Of a stretch of DNA of 64,000 nucleotides, positions 1 to 9,667 are shown in pieces. The stretch covers positions 496,001-560,000 of the forward strand of contig SCMY01000001.1 in NCBI GenBank assembly GCA_005502805.1, written 5' to 3'. The notes under the pieces are model-generated. The model ran no database searches. It was not told where the DNA came from and worked only from the letters and a program-made list of their open reading frames with translations. Within the stretch, counting starts at the first letter, position 1. Every line of letters begins with the position of its first letter. Source of the stretch: Rhizobiales bacterium 2SD. Its GTDB lineage: Bacteria; Pseudomonadota; Alphaproteobacteria; Rhizobiales; Beijerinckiaceae. The position numbers and the translations under genes are program-made.

Positions 1-471
1 GACGGCGCGGAAGAAGCCGCGCGCCTTGATCTTCATGTTCAGCACCACCGCGGTCAGCAGCGAGAACAGTACCATCGCCGTCACCTGGAAGACGGTGAAG
101 CGGGCGGTGTTGGCGACGCCGCGCCAGAAATGGTCCTCGCGGCAGGAGGAGGCGTCGAGGAAGGAGCCGCAATCGAAGAGATAGGCGTATTGCTGCGCCC
201 CGACATAAGGCCGCTCGGAGGGGAACAGCCCCGCCCCGCCCGTCACCGAGAAGATGAAGTTGATGACGAGCGGCAGGAAGACGAAGAGCGAGAAGAAAAC
301 GAGATTGGGTAGGAGGAAGACATAGGCCATCCGGCGCTCGCCGATCAGCCGCTGCAGAACCTGCATCGGCCAGTCGATCAGGCGCATCAGCAGCGCGAGC
401 GGCGCAGCGAAGAGGCTCGCTGTGCCGGCGCGGTCCGAGGACGCCGCGGGGATGGGAGCGTCGGAGGCCAT
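1..471 (-). CDS. Sugar ABC transporter permease (MalF/UgpA type), partial at left edge
   Basis: The frame is open from an ATG at 471 down to base 1, giving 157 codons, so the 3' part lies outside the window. The N-terminus is a soluble, Ala-rich stretch of about 45 residues. It is followed by a membrane segment around residues 48-70 (AYVFLLPNLVFFSLFVF) and a second one near the cut end. This is the usual start of a MalF/UgpA-type inner-membrane permease. The start lies only 5 nt beyond the stop of the upstream binding-protein gene, so the two are cotranscribed. The sugar imported is unknown. The family is inferred from the hydrophobicity pattern and the neighbour. Confidence 0.8.
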   Translation of the reverse strand, partial: MASDAPIPAASSDRAGTASLFAAPLALLMRLIDWPMQVLQRLIGERRMAYVFLLPNLVFFSLFVFLPLVINFIFSVTGGAGLFPSERPYVGAQQYAYLFDCGSFLDASSCREDHFWRGVANTARFTVFQVTAMVLFSLLTAVVLNMKIKARGFFRAV

Positions 472-476
472 CCGCC

Positions 477-1754
<1,278 letters not shown>

Positions 1755-1808
1755 GAGCGTTCCATCCCCGCTTGAACCGGCGCCTCGATGAGCGCCTTGA
1801 CAATCATT

Positions 1809-1826
1809 TAGGCAAACGTTTGCCTA
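1809..1826. promoter_or_regulatory. Perfect 18-bp palindrome, LacI-type operator
   Basis: TAGGCAAACGTTTGCCTA is identical to its reverse complement and has the central CG typical of LacI/GalR-family operators. It sits between the divergent sugar-binding-protein gene (start 1754) and the LacI-family gene (start 1901). The likely role is autoregulation of the LacI gene and control of the transporter. The function is inferred; the palindrome is seen directly. Confidence 0.8.
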
Positions 1827-1900
1827 GCTTGTCAATCCCGAAGTGAGCCGGCATCTCTTGGGTGCCGGTTCGCCAGGCGCAGAATCGGGGATGGAGCGCG

Positions 1901-2938
1901 ATGAAGACCAGGGCCGCCAGGGCACATCACGGTTCGGTATCGCTCACCACGGTCGCGGAGGATACCGGCGTCTCGATCTCCACGGTATCGCGCATCGTCA
2001 ATGGCGAGAGCGGGCGGGCCTCGCCCGAAACGGTGGCGCGCGTCGAGGAGGCGATCGCGCGCCTGGGCTATCGGCCGAACCCGGTCGGACGGGCGCTGCG
2101 CCAGCGCGCCAGCCGGGTCGTGGCGATGCTCTCGCCCAATCTCGACAACCCCGCCATGGCGGCGATCGCTGTCTCGACCGAGGCGGCGCTGCGCGCCGCC
2201 GGCTACGTCATGATCCTCTGCGACACGCATGACCGCCCTGAGTTGCAGGACGACTATCTCCAGGCGATGCGCGAGCAGTTCGTAGCCGGCTATGTCATGG
2301 TCAGCGCCGTGCGCAGCCGCGGGCTCGAGGAGACGCTGCGCCGCGGCGATCCGATGGTCTTCGTCGCCCGCCACAACCCGCTCGGCGGCGGCGCCTATGT
2401 CGGCATCGACAACCGCGCCGCAGGCGCCGACGCCGCCGACTTCATGCTGGCGCGCGGCATTGAGCGCCCGGCCGTGCTGATGGCGGCTCAGAACGTCTCG
2501 AGCACGCAGGAGCGTGCCGCCGGCTTCATCGATCGCCTCGTCGCACGCGGCGTTCCCGAAGGTGCGATCCGCCGCGCCAGCGGCCCCGGCCTCTCGCATA
2601 TCGAGATCGGCTATGCCGCGGCGCAAGCGCTGGTGCAGGAGGGCGGCTGGCCGCAGGGCGCACTCTGCGTCAGCGACCTGATCGCCTATGGCGCCTATCG
2701 GCTGGCGGTGGAAAGCGATGTGCCGATCCCGCAGCGCTGCACGCTGGTCGGCGTCGACGGCAATGCCCTCAACCATTGGATCGCGCCCTGGCTGACCTCG
2801 ATCCGCATCCCCTATGAGAGCTTCGGCGGCCACGTCGTCAGCCAATTGCAATCGCTCTGGAGCGGCGAGCCGACAGCCGAGGTTCGCGTTCCTCATGAAC
2901 TGCCAATGGTCGGGCTCGCACAAAAGGCAACGGCATGA
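1901..2938 (+). CDS. LacI-family transcriptional regulator
   Basis: A repressor-type protein of 345 aa. Residues about 12-33 carry the LacI helix-turn-helix (VSLTTVAEDTGVSISTVSRI) and the hinge-helix region follows (RLGYRPNPVGRALRQR). The rest is a periplasmic-binding-protein-like effector domain. I chose ATG 1901 because the HTH begins 13 residues later and a GGAG motif lies just upstream; an ATG at 1862 would add 13 unlikely residues. The stop overlaps the next start by 4 nt (ATGA), so it is translationally coupled to the cupin gene. It probably senses the sugar, or a derivative, imported by the divergent transporter. Confidence 0.92.
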   Translation: MKTRAARAHHGSVSLTTVAEDTGVSISTVSRIVNGESGRASPETVARVEEAIARLGYRPNPVGRALRQRASRVVAMLSPNLDNPAMAAIAVSTEAALRAAGYVMILCDTHDRPELQDDYLQAMREQFVAGYVMVSAVRSRGLEETLRRGDPMVFVARHNPLGGGAYVGIDNRAAGADAADFMLARGIERPAVLMAAQNVSSTQERAAGFIDRLVARGVPEGAIRRASGPGLSHIEIGYAAAQALVQEGGWPQGALCVSDLIAYGAYRLAVESDVPIPQRCTLVGVDGNALNHWIAPWLTSIRIPYESFGGHVVSQLQSLWSGEPTAEVRVPHELPMVGLAQKATA

Positions 2939-3315
2939 CCTCGCTCAATCACGAGACCCAGCCGCTCGAGCAATGGCGCGAAGGCGTGATGACGCTGATG
3001 CGGGTTTCTGCACTCGTAAAGTCGGCCCAGCTCTGCATTTTCGAGCAGTTCTGCGACCCCGGCCTCGGCGCTCCCATCCATCTCCACGCCGTCGAGGAGG
3101 TGCTGGAAGTGATGGACGGCGAGGCCGAGATCACGCTCCGCGGCGAGAGCCTCATCCTGCGTGCCAACCAGTCGATCGTGATCCCGGCCGGCGCAAGGCA
3201 CGGCTTCCGCAACATCGGAAGCGGTATCCTCAAGGTCCGCGCCACGCTCGCCGCGCCGATCTTCGAGGCGAGCTATGACGACCGCGCCGAGCAGTCGCGG
3301 CGCTGGGTGCCGTGA
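2935..3315 (+). CDS. Small cupin-domain protein
   Basis: A single-domain cupin of 126 aa. Motif 1 has metal-ligand candidates His49, His51 and Glu55 (IHLHAVEEVLEVMDG), and motif 2 is PAGARHGFRN with His89. No signal peptide is present, so it should be cytoplasmic. It overlaps the LacI gene by 4 nt and is followed 16 nt later by methylglyoxal synthase, so the three form one operon. Such small cupins can be sugar or sugar-phosphate isomerases, dioxygenases or ligand binders. The context suggests a role with the imported carbohydrate, but the reaction is unknown. Confidence 0.8.
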   Translation: MTSLNHETQPLEQWREGVMTLMRVSALVKSAQLCIFEQFCDPGLGAPIHLHAVEEVLEVMDGEAEITLRGESLILRANQSIVIPAGARHGFRNIGSGILKVRATLAAPIFEASYDDRAEQSRRWVP

Positions 3316-3331
3316 GCGAAGGAAAGCGACG

Positions 3332-3712
3332 ATGCCGCTGACGATCGGAATGATCGCGCATGACCGCAAGAAGCCAGAGCTGGCGCAGTGGGCGAGCGAT
3401 CATGCCGAGCTGATCACGCGTCACCGCATCGTCGCCACGGCGACCACCGGCTCGGTGCTGAAGCAGTCCATGCCCGATCTGGAGATCCGGCTGGTCAAGA
3501 GCGGCCCGCTCGGCGGCGACCAGCAGATCGGCGCGATGATCGCGCAGGGCGAGCTCGATGCGCTGTTCTTCTTCCCCGACCCGCTGCAGGCCCAGCCGCA
3601 CGATGTCGACGTCAAGGCATTGCTGCGGCTGGTGCTGGTCTACGACATCCCCGCCGCCTTCAGCCCAAGCACGGCGACCGCACTGGCGCAGTCGGGCCTG
3701 CTTAAGGGCTGA
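3332..3712 (+). CDS. mgsA: Methylglyoxal synthase
   Basis: Converts dihydroxyacetone phosphate to methylglyoxal and phosphate, a bypass that relieves sugar-phosphate overload. The 126-aa protein shows the family landmarks: His10 in AHDRKK, GPLGGDQQIGAMI with Asp63, FFFPDPL with Asp83, and PHDVDVKALLRL with His90 and Asp93. These match the phosphate-binding and catalytic positions known from the E. coli enzyme. The ATG at 3332 is preceded by GGAAAG. It is the third gene of the LacI-cupin operon, which ties methylglyoxal formation to sugar uptake. It converges with pgi, whose stop is 20 nt away. Confidence 0.93.
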   Translation: MPLTIGMIAHDRKKPELAQWASDHAELITRHRIVATATTGSVLKQSMPDLEIRLVKSGPLGGDQQIGAMIAQGELDALFFFPDPLQAQPHDVDVKALLRLVLVYDIPAAFSPSTATALAQSGLLKG

Positions 3713-3732
3713 TACCGGCCTTTGCCTTGCGC

Positions 3733-5361
3733 TCAGTGCCCGGTCAGATAGCGCGCCAGCCCCGCCGTCGAGGCGTCATGCGCCTCGGCCGGAGCCTTGC
3801 CCTCGATCACCGGCAGTAGCGCCGTCGCCAGCTCCTTGCCGAGCTCGACGCCCCATTGGTCGAAGGCGTTGATATCGAACACCGCCGCCTCGACGAAGAC
3901 GCGGTGCTCATAGAGCGCGATCAGCCGCCCGAGCGTGAACGGGTCGAGCTTGCGATAGGCGATGGTCACGCTCGGCCGGTTGCCGGGGAAGACCTTGTGC
4001 GGCGCGAGCTGCTCGATCGCCTCCGCCGACAGCCCCTGCTTGGCGAGCTGCGCCTTCGCTTCCTCGAGCGTGCGGCCCTTCATCATCGCCTCGCTCTGGG
4101 CGAGGCAATTGGCGACCAGCAGTCGATGCTGATGGGCGAGCTCCGGCTCATGCCCTTCGGCCGCGACCAGGAACTCGCAGGGGATGATGTCGGTGCCCTG
4201 GTGCAGCAGCTGGAAGAAGGCGTGCTGGCCGTTGGTGCCGGGCTCGCCCCAGACCAGCGGGCCAGTCGGCCGCGTCACCGCCCCGCCCGCCTTGTGCACG
4301 CGCTTGCCGTTCGACTCCATGTCGAGCTGCTGCAGATAGGCCGGCAGACGCGCCAGACGCTGGTCGTAAGGCAGGACGGCGCGGGCCGGATAGCCGCAGC
4401 TCTCGCGGTGCCAGAGCCCGATCAGGGCGAACAGCACAGGCAGATTCCGAGCCAGCGGCGCGGTGCGGAAATGCTCGTCCATCGCATGCGCCCCGGCGAG
4501 GAAGGCGCGGAAATTCCCGGGGCCGATCGCGATCATCACCGGCAGGCCGATCGCCGACCAGACCGAATAGCGCCCGCCAACCCAGTCCCAGAAGCCAAAT
4601 ATCCGGTCCGGCTGGATGCCGAAGGCCGCGACCTTGTCGAGCGCGGTCGAGACGGCGGCGAAGTGCTTGGCCACGGCGCCTTCGCCGAGCGAGCCGGCGA
4701 TCCAGCGCCGCGCCGTCGCGGCATTGGTCATGGTCTCGATCGTGGTGAAGGTCTTCGACGCCACGATCACCAGCGTGCGCGCTGGGTCGAGTTTCGCCAG
4801 CGTGTCGGCGATATGGGCGCCATCGACATTGGAGACGTAGTGCAGGCGCGGCCCGTCATGATAGGGCGCCAGCGCCAGCGTCGCCATCACCGGCCCGAGA
4901 TCGGAGCCGCCGATGCCAATATTGACGACGTCGGTGAAGGGCTTGCCGTCGGAAGCCGCGATCTTGCCGCTGCGGATACCCTCGGCGAAGGCCGACATCC
5001 GCTCCAGCACCGCGTTGACCTCGGGCATGACATCGATGCCGTCGACCTTGACCGGCTTTCCGGACTGGTTGCGCAGCGCCGTATGCAGCACCGCGCGTCC
5101 TTCCGTGGTGTTGATCGGCTCGCCCGCAAACATCGCATCGCGCTTGGTCTCGACATCGGCCGCCTCGGCGAGCGCCAACAGCAGCTCCATCGTCTCAGCC
5201 GTCACCGCCGTCTTGGAATAGTCGAGCAGGAGGTCGTCAAGCCGAGCCGAGAAGGTCGAGAAGCGCTTGTCGTCGGCCGCGAAGAGCTCGCGCAGATGCT
5301 GCGAGGCGGTTCGGGTGCGATGCGCGGAAAGATCCGCCCAGGCCTTCTCCAGCACGATCAT
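3733..5361 (-). CDS. pgi: Glucose-6-phosphate isomerase
   Basis: Interconverts glucose 6-phosphate and fructose 6-phosphate in the cytoplasm. The 542-aa length is normal for the large bacterial Pgi class. Visible landmarks are [19 protein letters not shown], the SIS-domain signature [39 protein letters not shown], and the C-terminal [13 protein letters not shown] signature. It is transcribed leftward as a single gene. The neighbours are convergent mgsA on one side and an intergenic palindromic repeat on the other. Confidence 0.97.
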   Translation of the reverse strand: MIVLEKAWADLSAHRTRTASQHLRELFAADDKRFSTFSARLDDLLLDYSKTAVTAETMELLLALAEAADVETKRDAMFAGEPINTTEGRAVLHTALRNQSGKPVKVDGIDVMPEVNAVLERMSAFAEGIRSGKIAASDGKPFTDVVNIGIGGSDLGPVMATLALAPYHDGPRLHYVSNVDGAHIADTLAKLDPARTLVIVASKTFTTIETMTNAATARRWIAGSLGEGAVAKHFAAVSTALDKVAAFGIQPDRIFGFWDWVGGRYSVWSAIGLPVMIAIGPGNFRAFLAGAHAMDEHFRTAPLARNLPVLFALIGLWHRESCGYPARAVLPYDQRLARLPAYLQQLDMESNGKRVHKAGGAVTRPTGPLVWGEPGTNGQHAFFQLLHQGTDIIPCEFLVAAEGHEPELAHQHRLLVANCLAQSEAMMKGRTLEEAKAQLAKQGLSAEAIEQLAPHKVFPGNRPSVTIAYRKLDPFTLGRLIALYEHRVFVEAAVFDINAFDQWGVELGKELATALLPVIEGKAPAEAHDASTAGLARYLTGH

Positions 5362-5676
5362 TCTCCGTGGCGATTGCGATCGGCCGCCGCAGCGGCAAGC
5401 CGAGGTAGCATATCGATAGCGGCAAGGTCACGGCAGGAACCAAGCGGAGTAACCATCAGCGGCTTTCGGGAGGACTTCGCTCGAACATCCATGTCGTCCC
5501 GGGCGACCGAAGGGAGACCCGGGACCCATTCCGGAACCTCTTTCGGAAAAGCTCCGGAATGGATCCCGGATCTCCGCTGCGCTCCGTCCGGGATGACAAG
5601 GACGAGTTGATGCGCCTGTCAGCCCGAACGGGCGAGCTCCGCCGCCACCTCTACCGCTTTCGGCAGGTCGGTGACG
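5362..5676. other. Intergenic region upstream of pgi containing a palindromic repeat
   Basis: These 315 bases lie between the pgi start and the stop of the IclR gene. The part nearest pgi (5362-5492) should hold its promoter, but I see no convincing -35/-10 pair. Bases 5493-5597 are the interspersed repeat listed separately. The last 80 bases contain nothing recognisable. Confidence 0.6.
5493..5597 (+). repeat. Interspersed palindromic repeat, family A copy 1
   Basis: An intergenic element of about 105 bp that begins GTCGTCCCGGGCGACCG and ends GTCCGGGATGAC. Internally it contains complementary arms such as CCCGGG/CCCGGG and ATTCCGGA/TCCGGAAT, so it can fold into hairpins. A second copy with the same orientation and layout lies at 48057-48166. 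The outer GTCnTCCCGGG / CCGGGATGAC ends make it resemble REP-like dispersed elements of rhizobial genomes. It has no coding content. Confidence 0.8.
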
Positions 5677-6486
5677 TCAGGCCACCGAACTCAGGCTGCG
5701 CGAGGGATGGCGCAAGGCTGTGTCGAACGGGTTGAGCATCGCGCCCAATGTCGCGGCTTCGGCCTTGAGGATGGCGACGACACCCGGCAGGCGCTCGGGC
5801 CGCAGGCGATCCGCCAGCGTGCCGACGCTGAGCGCGGCGACCGCCCGCCCCTGTGCATCGAACACCGGCACGCCTAGCCCCGCCATGCCCGGGATCAGCC
5901 CGGTGTTGAGGTTGACCCAGCCTTGCACCCGCGCCTTCTCCAGTTCGACCCGCAGCGCCGCCTCGTCGAGGAAGCCGCGATCGAGCAGGCGCGGCACGTT
6001 GAAACGGATCACCGCCTCGCGCTCGGCCTCGGGCAGATGGGCGAGGATGGCCAGACTCCCCTGCCCGAGCCCGAGCGGCACCTTGCCACCGATATCGCCG
6101 GTGAAGGAGCGGATCGGGAACGGCCCCTCGATCCGGTCGAGGCAGACGGCTTCATAGCCGTTGCGGACCAGCAGGAAGATCGTGTCGGTCAGCGTCGCCG
6201 AGAGGCGCAGCAGCACCGGCTTGGCGAGGTCGCGCAGGCCGTCGGCATGGCCGGCGCGCGCCGCCAGCACGAAGAAGTCGAGCGCCAGCCGGTAGCGCTT
6301 GCCGATCTGCTCGACGAAGCCCTCGGCGGCGAGGTCCTGCAAGGCGCGATGCGCCGTCGGCTGGCTGCAGCCGGCCTGCTCGGCGAGGTCCTTCAGCCGG
6401 ATGCCGCCGGCCTCAGCCGCCCCTACGAGACGCAAAAGGCCGAGCGCGCGGCGCAGGCTGGAGAGAGGCTCGGCAGAATCAGTCAT
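5677..6486 (-). CDS. IclR-family transcriptional regulator
   Basis: A protein of 269 aa with an N-terminal winged HTH (residues about 9-60, with GIRLKDLAEQAGCSQPTAHR as the helix-turn-helix) and a C-terminal IclR effector domain (IRSFTGDIGGKVPLGLGQGSLAILAHLPE, and later NTGLIPGMAGLGVPVFDAQG). It diverges from the PotABCD-type operon that starts at 6666. The AT-rich spacer between them carries a repeated TTTCATAT..GGAATT motif. It most likely controls that operon in response to the imported compound or an intermediate. Confidence 0.92.
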   Translation of the reverse strand: MTDSAEPLSSLRRALGLLRLVGAAEAGGIRLKDLAEQAGCSQPTAHRALQDLAAEGFVEQIGKRYRLALDFFVLAARAGHADGLRDLAKPVLLRLSATLTDTIFLLVRNGYEAVCLDRIEGPFPIRSFTGDIGGKVPLGLGQGSLAILAHLPEAEREAVIRFNVPRLLDRGFLDEAALRVELEKARVQGWVNLNTGLIPGMAGLGVPVFDAQGRAVAALSVGTLADRLRPERLPGVVAILKAEAATLGAMLNPFDTALRHPSRSLSSVA

Positions 6487-6525
6487 CCGCTCACGCTAAT
6501 CGGCTCAGAGCAATGCCGCAATAAA

Positions 6526-6572
6526 TTTCATATAAAGGAATTTATCAGATAAAAATTCTTTCATATGGAATT
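6526..6572. promoter_or_regulatory. AT-rich divergent promoter region with repeated half-sites
   Basis: The 180-base spacer between the IclR gene and the ABC operon includes a strikingly AT-rich core. TTTCATATAAAGGAATTT (6526-6543) and TTTCATATGGAATT (6559-6572) are direct repeats of one motif that differ by a 3-base insertion. The second also forms a near-palindrome, TTTCATATGGAA, with one mismatched pair. The position and divergent genes suggest the IclR binding site and overlapping promoters. The role is inferred. Confidence 0.5.
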
Positions 6573-6665
6573 ATTCGTTGACGAAATTCCATCGCTCCGG
6601 CTTCTGGACTGCACGAGGGCAAAAGACCCCGATGAGTGGGCGGGGCGAGCCAAGCGGGAGAGGTC

Positions 6666-7721
6666 ATGAGCTTCCTGACGCTGGAGAAGCTGAGCAAGAT
6701 CTATGGCGATTTCGCCGCGGCACGCGATATCGACCTCTCCGTCGCCAAAGGCGAGTTCGTCTCGCTGCTCGGCCCCTCCGGCTGCGGCAAGACCACGACG
6801 CTGCAGATGATCGCCGGACTGGTCGAGCCGACCACCGGCACGATCACGCTCGATGGCCGCGACATCACCCGCCAGACACCCAACAAGCGCGGCCTCGGCA
6901 TCGTCTTTCAAAGTTATGCGCTGTTCCCGCACATGACGGTTGCACAGAACGTCGCCTTCGGCTTGGAGATGCGAAAGGTTGCCAAAGCCGAGCGCGACGA
7001 GCGCGTCGCGACCATGCTCGGCCTCGTCCATCTCGGCGGTTTCGCCGAGCGCTATCCGCGCCAGCTCTCCGGCGGCCAGCGCCAGCGCGTCGCCATTGCG
7101 CGGGCCCTCGTCATCCAGCCGCCGGTGCTGCTGCTCGACGAGCCGCTTTCCAATCTCGACGCCAAGCTGCGCGAGGAGATGCAGTTCGAACTGCGCCGCA
7201 TCCAGCAGCGCGTCGGCACCACCACGATCATGGTGACGCACGACCAGGCCGAGGCGCTTTCGATCAGCGACCGCGTCGTCGTGATGGAGCAGGGCCGGAT
7301 GACGCAGGTCGATGCGCCCTACCGGCTCTATGAGAACCCGGCGACGCCGTTCATCTCCTCCTTCGTCGGCAAGATGAACCGGCTGGACGGCGCCTGGCGC
7401 AAGGGCGCTATGGAGATCGCCGGCATCGCCTTGCCGGCCGAGACCAGCGGGTTGTCCGAAGGCCAGGCGATCGCGCTCTCGATCCGGCCGGAAAAGATCG
7501 CGCTGAAGCCGGCAGGGCAAGGCCGGCTCGACGGCACCATCGCCAATCGCTTCTTCCTCGGCGGCTCCTGGCTGTTCACGGTCGAAACCGCAGCCGGCGC
7601 CATCCTCGTCTCCGCCCCGAACGATGGCGAGGAACCCGCCCGCGAAGGTACGAAGGTCGCGCTCGACTGGGCCCTCGCGAGCCAGCGGATCGAGCCTCTG
7701 GCGCAGGGAGCGGCGGCATGA
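6666..7721 (+). CDS. PotA-type ABC transporter ATP-binding protein
   Basis: A cytoplasmic ATPase of 351 aa that powers import. The Walker A motif GPSGCGKTT is at residues 36-44. The signature LSGGQRQRVAIARAL, Walker B LLLDEPLSNLD and the switch His in MVTHDQAEAL follow in order. A C-terminal TOBE-like domain covers roughly residues 240-350. ATG 6666 has a GGGAGAGG ribosome site just upstream, whereas an upstream ATG at 6636 would add ten residues before the normal family start. It overlaps the next gene by 4 nt. It belongs to the polyamine/opine/iron (PotA/FbpC) subfamily; the cargo is unknown. Confidence 0.92.
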   Translation: MSFLTLEKLSKIYGDFAAARDIDLSVAKGEFVSLLGPSGCGKTTTLQMIAGLVEPTTGTITLDGRDITRQTPNKRGLGIVFQSYALFPHMTVAQNVAFGLEMRKVAKAERDERVATMLGLVHLGGFAERYPRQLSGGQRQRVAIARALVIQPPVLLLDEPLSNLDAKLREEMQFELRRIQQRVGTTTIMVTHDQAEALSISDRVVVMEQGRMTQVDAPYRLYENPATPFISSFVGKMNRLDGAWRKGAMEIAGIALPAETSGLSEGQAIALSIRPEKIALKPAGQGRLDGTIANRFFLGGSWLFTVETAAGAILVSAPNDGEEPAREGTKVALDWALASQRIEPLAQGAAA

Positions 7722-8575
7722 GCGTCGGGCGCTCCGCGGCGACACCGTTCTGGCTGGTCGGGCCGGGGGGGCTGCTCTTCCTCGGGCTGATCGTCCTGCC
7801 GCTCGTGCTGACGGTGATCCTGTCCTTCCACGTCTATGACCATACGACCGGCATCAAGAACGAGTTCACCCTCGCCCATTACGCCGCCGTGTTCTCGGAC
7901 GACTACTATCTCGGCATCTTCTGGCGCACGCTCCGGCTCGCGGCGCTGACCACGCTGATCTGCGCCGTCATCGGCGCGCCCGAGGCCTATATCCTGTCGC
8001 GGATGCGCGATCCCTGGCGCTCGGTCTTCCTCCTGGTGATCATCGGGCCGCTGCTGGTCTCGGTCGTCGTCCGCGCCTTCGGCTGGAGCATGCTGCTCGG
8101 CTCGACCGGTCTGGTGAACCAGACGCTGCAAGCGCTCGGCTTCGACAGCGTGCGCCTGCTTTACACCGAGACCGCGATCGTGATCGCGCTCGTCCACGTC
8201 ATGCTGCCCTTCATGGTGATCCCGGTCTGGACCGCGCTGCAGAAGCTCGATCCGATGGTCGAGGCCGCCGCCTGGAGCCTCGGCGCCTCGCATTTCACCG
8301 CCTTGCGCCGGGTGGTGCTGCCGCAGGTCTCGCTCGGCATGCTCTCCGGCAGCCTGATCGTCTTCGGCCTCTCGGCCAGCGCCTTCGCCATTCCCGGCCT
8401 GCTCGGCGGGCGCCGGCTCAAGATGGCTGCGACGCTGGTCTATGACGAATACATGCACGAGCTGAACTGGCCGCTCGGCGCGACGATCGCGATCATCGTC
8501 CTCGCCGCCAACCTCGTGATCATGCTGGCCTATAACCGCGTCATCGAGACGCGCGCCCGCAAGGCTTTGGGGTGA
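7718..8575 (+). CDS. PotB-type ABC transporter permease
   Basis: An inner-membrane protein of 285 aa with about six hydrophobic segments, starting FWLVGPGGLLFLGLIVLPLVLTVILSF. The cytoplasmic EAA loop reads EAAAWSLGASHFTALRRVVLP, which contacts the ATPase. It overlaps the ATPase gene (ATGA) and the next permease gene (GTGA) by 4 nt each, so the three are translationally coupled. The family matches spermidine/putrescine PotB and the related opine permeases. Confidence 0.9.
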   Translation: MSVGRSAATPFWLVGPGGLLFLGLIVLPLVLTVILSFHVYDHTTGIKNEFTLAHYAAVFSDDYYLGIFWRTLRLAALTTLICAVIGAPEAYILSRMRDPWRSVFLLVIIGPLLVSVVVRAFGWSMLLGSTGLVNQTLQALGFDSVRLLYTETAIVIALVHVMLPFMVIPVWTALQKLDPMVEAAAWSLGASHFTALRRVVLPQVSLGMLSGSLIVFGLSASAFAIPGLLGGRRLKMAATLVYDEYMHELNWPLGATIAIIVLAANLVIMLAYNRVIETRARKALG

Positions 8576-9375
8576 GCCCGATGCAGAAGAACGGCCCCGT
8601 CGCGCTCCTCTTCCATACGCTGGTCGTCAGCTTCGTGCTGGCGCCGCTGGTCGTGATCTGCCTCGTCGCCTTCACGCCGGAGAACACGCTCTCGATCCCG
8701 ACCACCAGCTTCTCGCTGCGCTGGTTCCGCGCGATCTTCGAGCATCCCGACTTCGTCGCCTCCTTCGTCAACAGCCTCTGGCTGGCGACGCTCGCCGCGA
8801 CGCTCTCGGTCGCGATCTCGGTGCCGGCAGCGCTCGCCATCGACCGCTACGACTTTCCCGGCCGCAATGCGCTGAACGCCCTTTTCCTCTCGCCGCTGAT
8901 CATCCCGCATCTCGTGCTCGGCGTCGCATTCCTGCGGCTCTTCGCGCTGATCGGCGCGACCGGCAGCTTCGCCTGGCTGGTGGCGTGCCATGTCGTGGTG
9001 ATCACGCCCTATGTGCTGCGGCTGGTGATGGCTTCCTTCACCGGGCTCGACCGCTCGGCCGAGCAGGCAGCGATGACGCTCGGGGCCTCGCACTGGACGG
9101 TGTTCCAACGCGTCACCGCGCCGATGATCCTGCCCGGCATCACCGGCGGCTGGCTGCTTGCCTTCATCAACAGCTTCGACGAGCTGACCATGTCGATCTT
9201 CGTGACCTCGCCGCAGACCGTGACCCTGCCGGTGCGGATGTACATGTACGCGACCGAGTCCATCGACCCGATGATGGCCGCGGTCTCGGCGCTGATGATC
9301 GCGCTCACCGCCGCCGCCATGCTGGTGCTCGACCGTGCCTTCGGGCTCGACAAGATCCTGGTCGGGCAGAAGTGA
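8572..9375 (+). CDS. PotC-type ABC transporter permease
   Basis: The second membrane subunit, 267 aa, with a first helix in LLFHTLVVSFVLAPLVVICLV and an EAA loop AEQAAMTLGASHWTVFQRVTAP. The start is either the GTG at 8572, which overlaps the previous stop, or the ATG at 8581. The GTG gives the same 4-nt coupling seen elsewhere in this operon, so I prefer it. It would pair with the PotB-like subunit as a heterodimeric channel. Confidence 0.9.
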   Translation: MSPMQKNGPVALLFHTLVVSFVLAPLVVICLVAFTPENTLSIPTTSFSLRWFRAIFEHPDFVASFVNSLWLATLAATLSVAISVPAALAIDRYDFPGRNALNALFLSPLIIPHLVLGVAFLRLFALIGATGSFAWLVACHVVVITPYVLRLVMASFTGLDRSAEQAAMTLGASHWTVFQRVTAPMILPGITGGWLLAFINSFDELTMSIFVTSPQTVTLPVRMYMYATESIDPMMAAVSALMIALTAAAMLVLDRAFGLDKILVGQK

Positions 9376-9376
9376 C

Positions 9377-9667
9377 ATGCCGCTCCTGCACCGCATCACT
9401 CGCGCTGACCACCCGGCCATCTCCTTCACCCTCGACGGCGTCGCTTGCGAGGGCCGCACCGGCGACACCGTGCTGACCGCGATCCTGACCCAGGCCGAGC
9501 ATTTGCGCCTCAGCGAGTTCTCGGCCTCGCCGCGCGCCGGCTTCTGCCAGATGGGCGCCTGTCAGGATTGCTGGGTCGTGCTCGAAAGCGGCGAACGTCT
9601 GCGCGCGTGCTCGACGGCGCTGACCGCCGGCATGCGCATCCTCACCCGCCGCGCGAGGGCAGCATGA
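9377..9667 (+). CDS. Small (2Fe-2S)-binding subunit, HcnA / opine-oxidase gamma type
   Basis: A 96-aa protein made almost only of a 2Fe-2S ferredoxin-like fold. Cys57, Cys62, Cys65 and Cys78 (GFCQMGACQDCWVVL...LRACST) have the plant-type ferredoxin spacing. It starts 1 nt after the permease stop and overlaps the next oxidoreductase gene by 4 nt. In this family the small iron-sulfur subunit joins two FAD proteins (HcnA with HcnB and HcnC, or the equivalent in opine oxidase and D-hydroxyproline dehydrogenase). It should pass electrons between the flavin sites. Confidence 0.87.
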   Translation: MPLLHRITRADHPAISFTLDGVACEGRTGDTVLTAILTQAEHLRLSEFSASPRAGFCQMGACQDCWVVLESGERLRACSTALTAGMRILTRRARAA

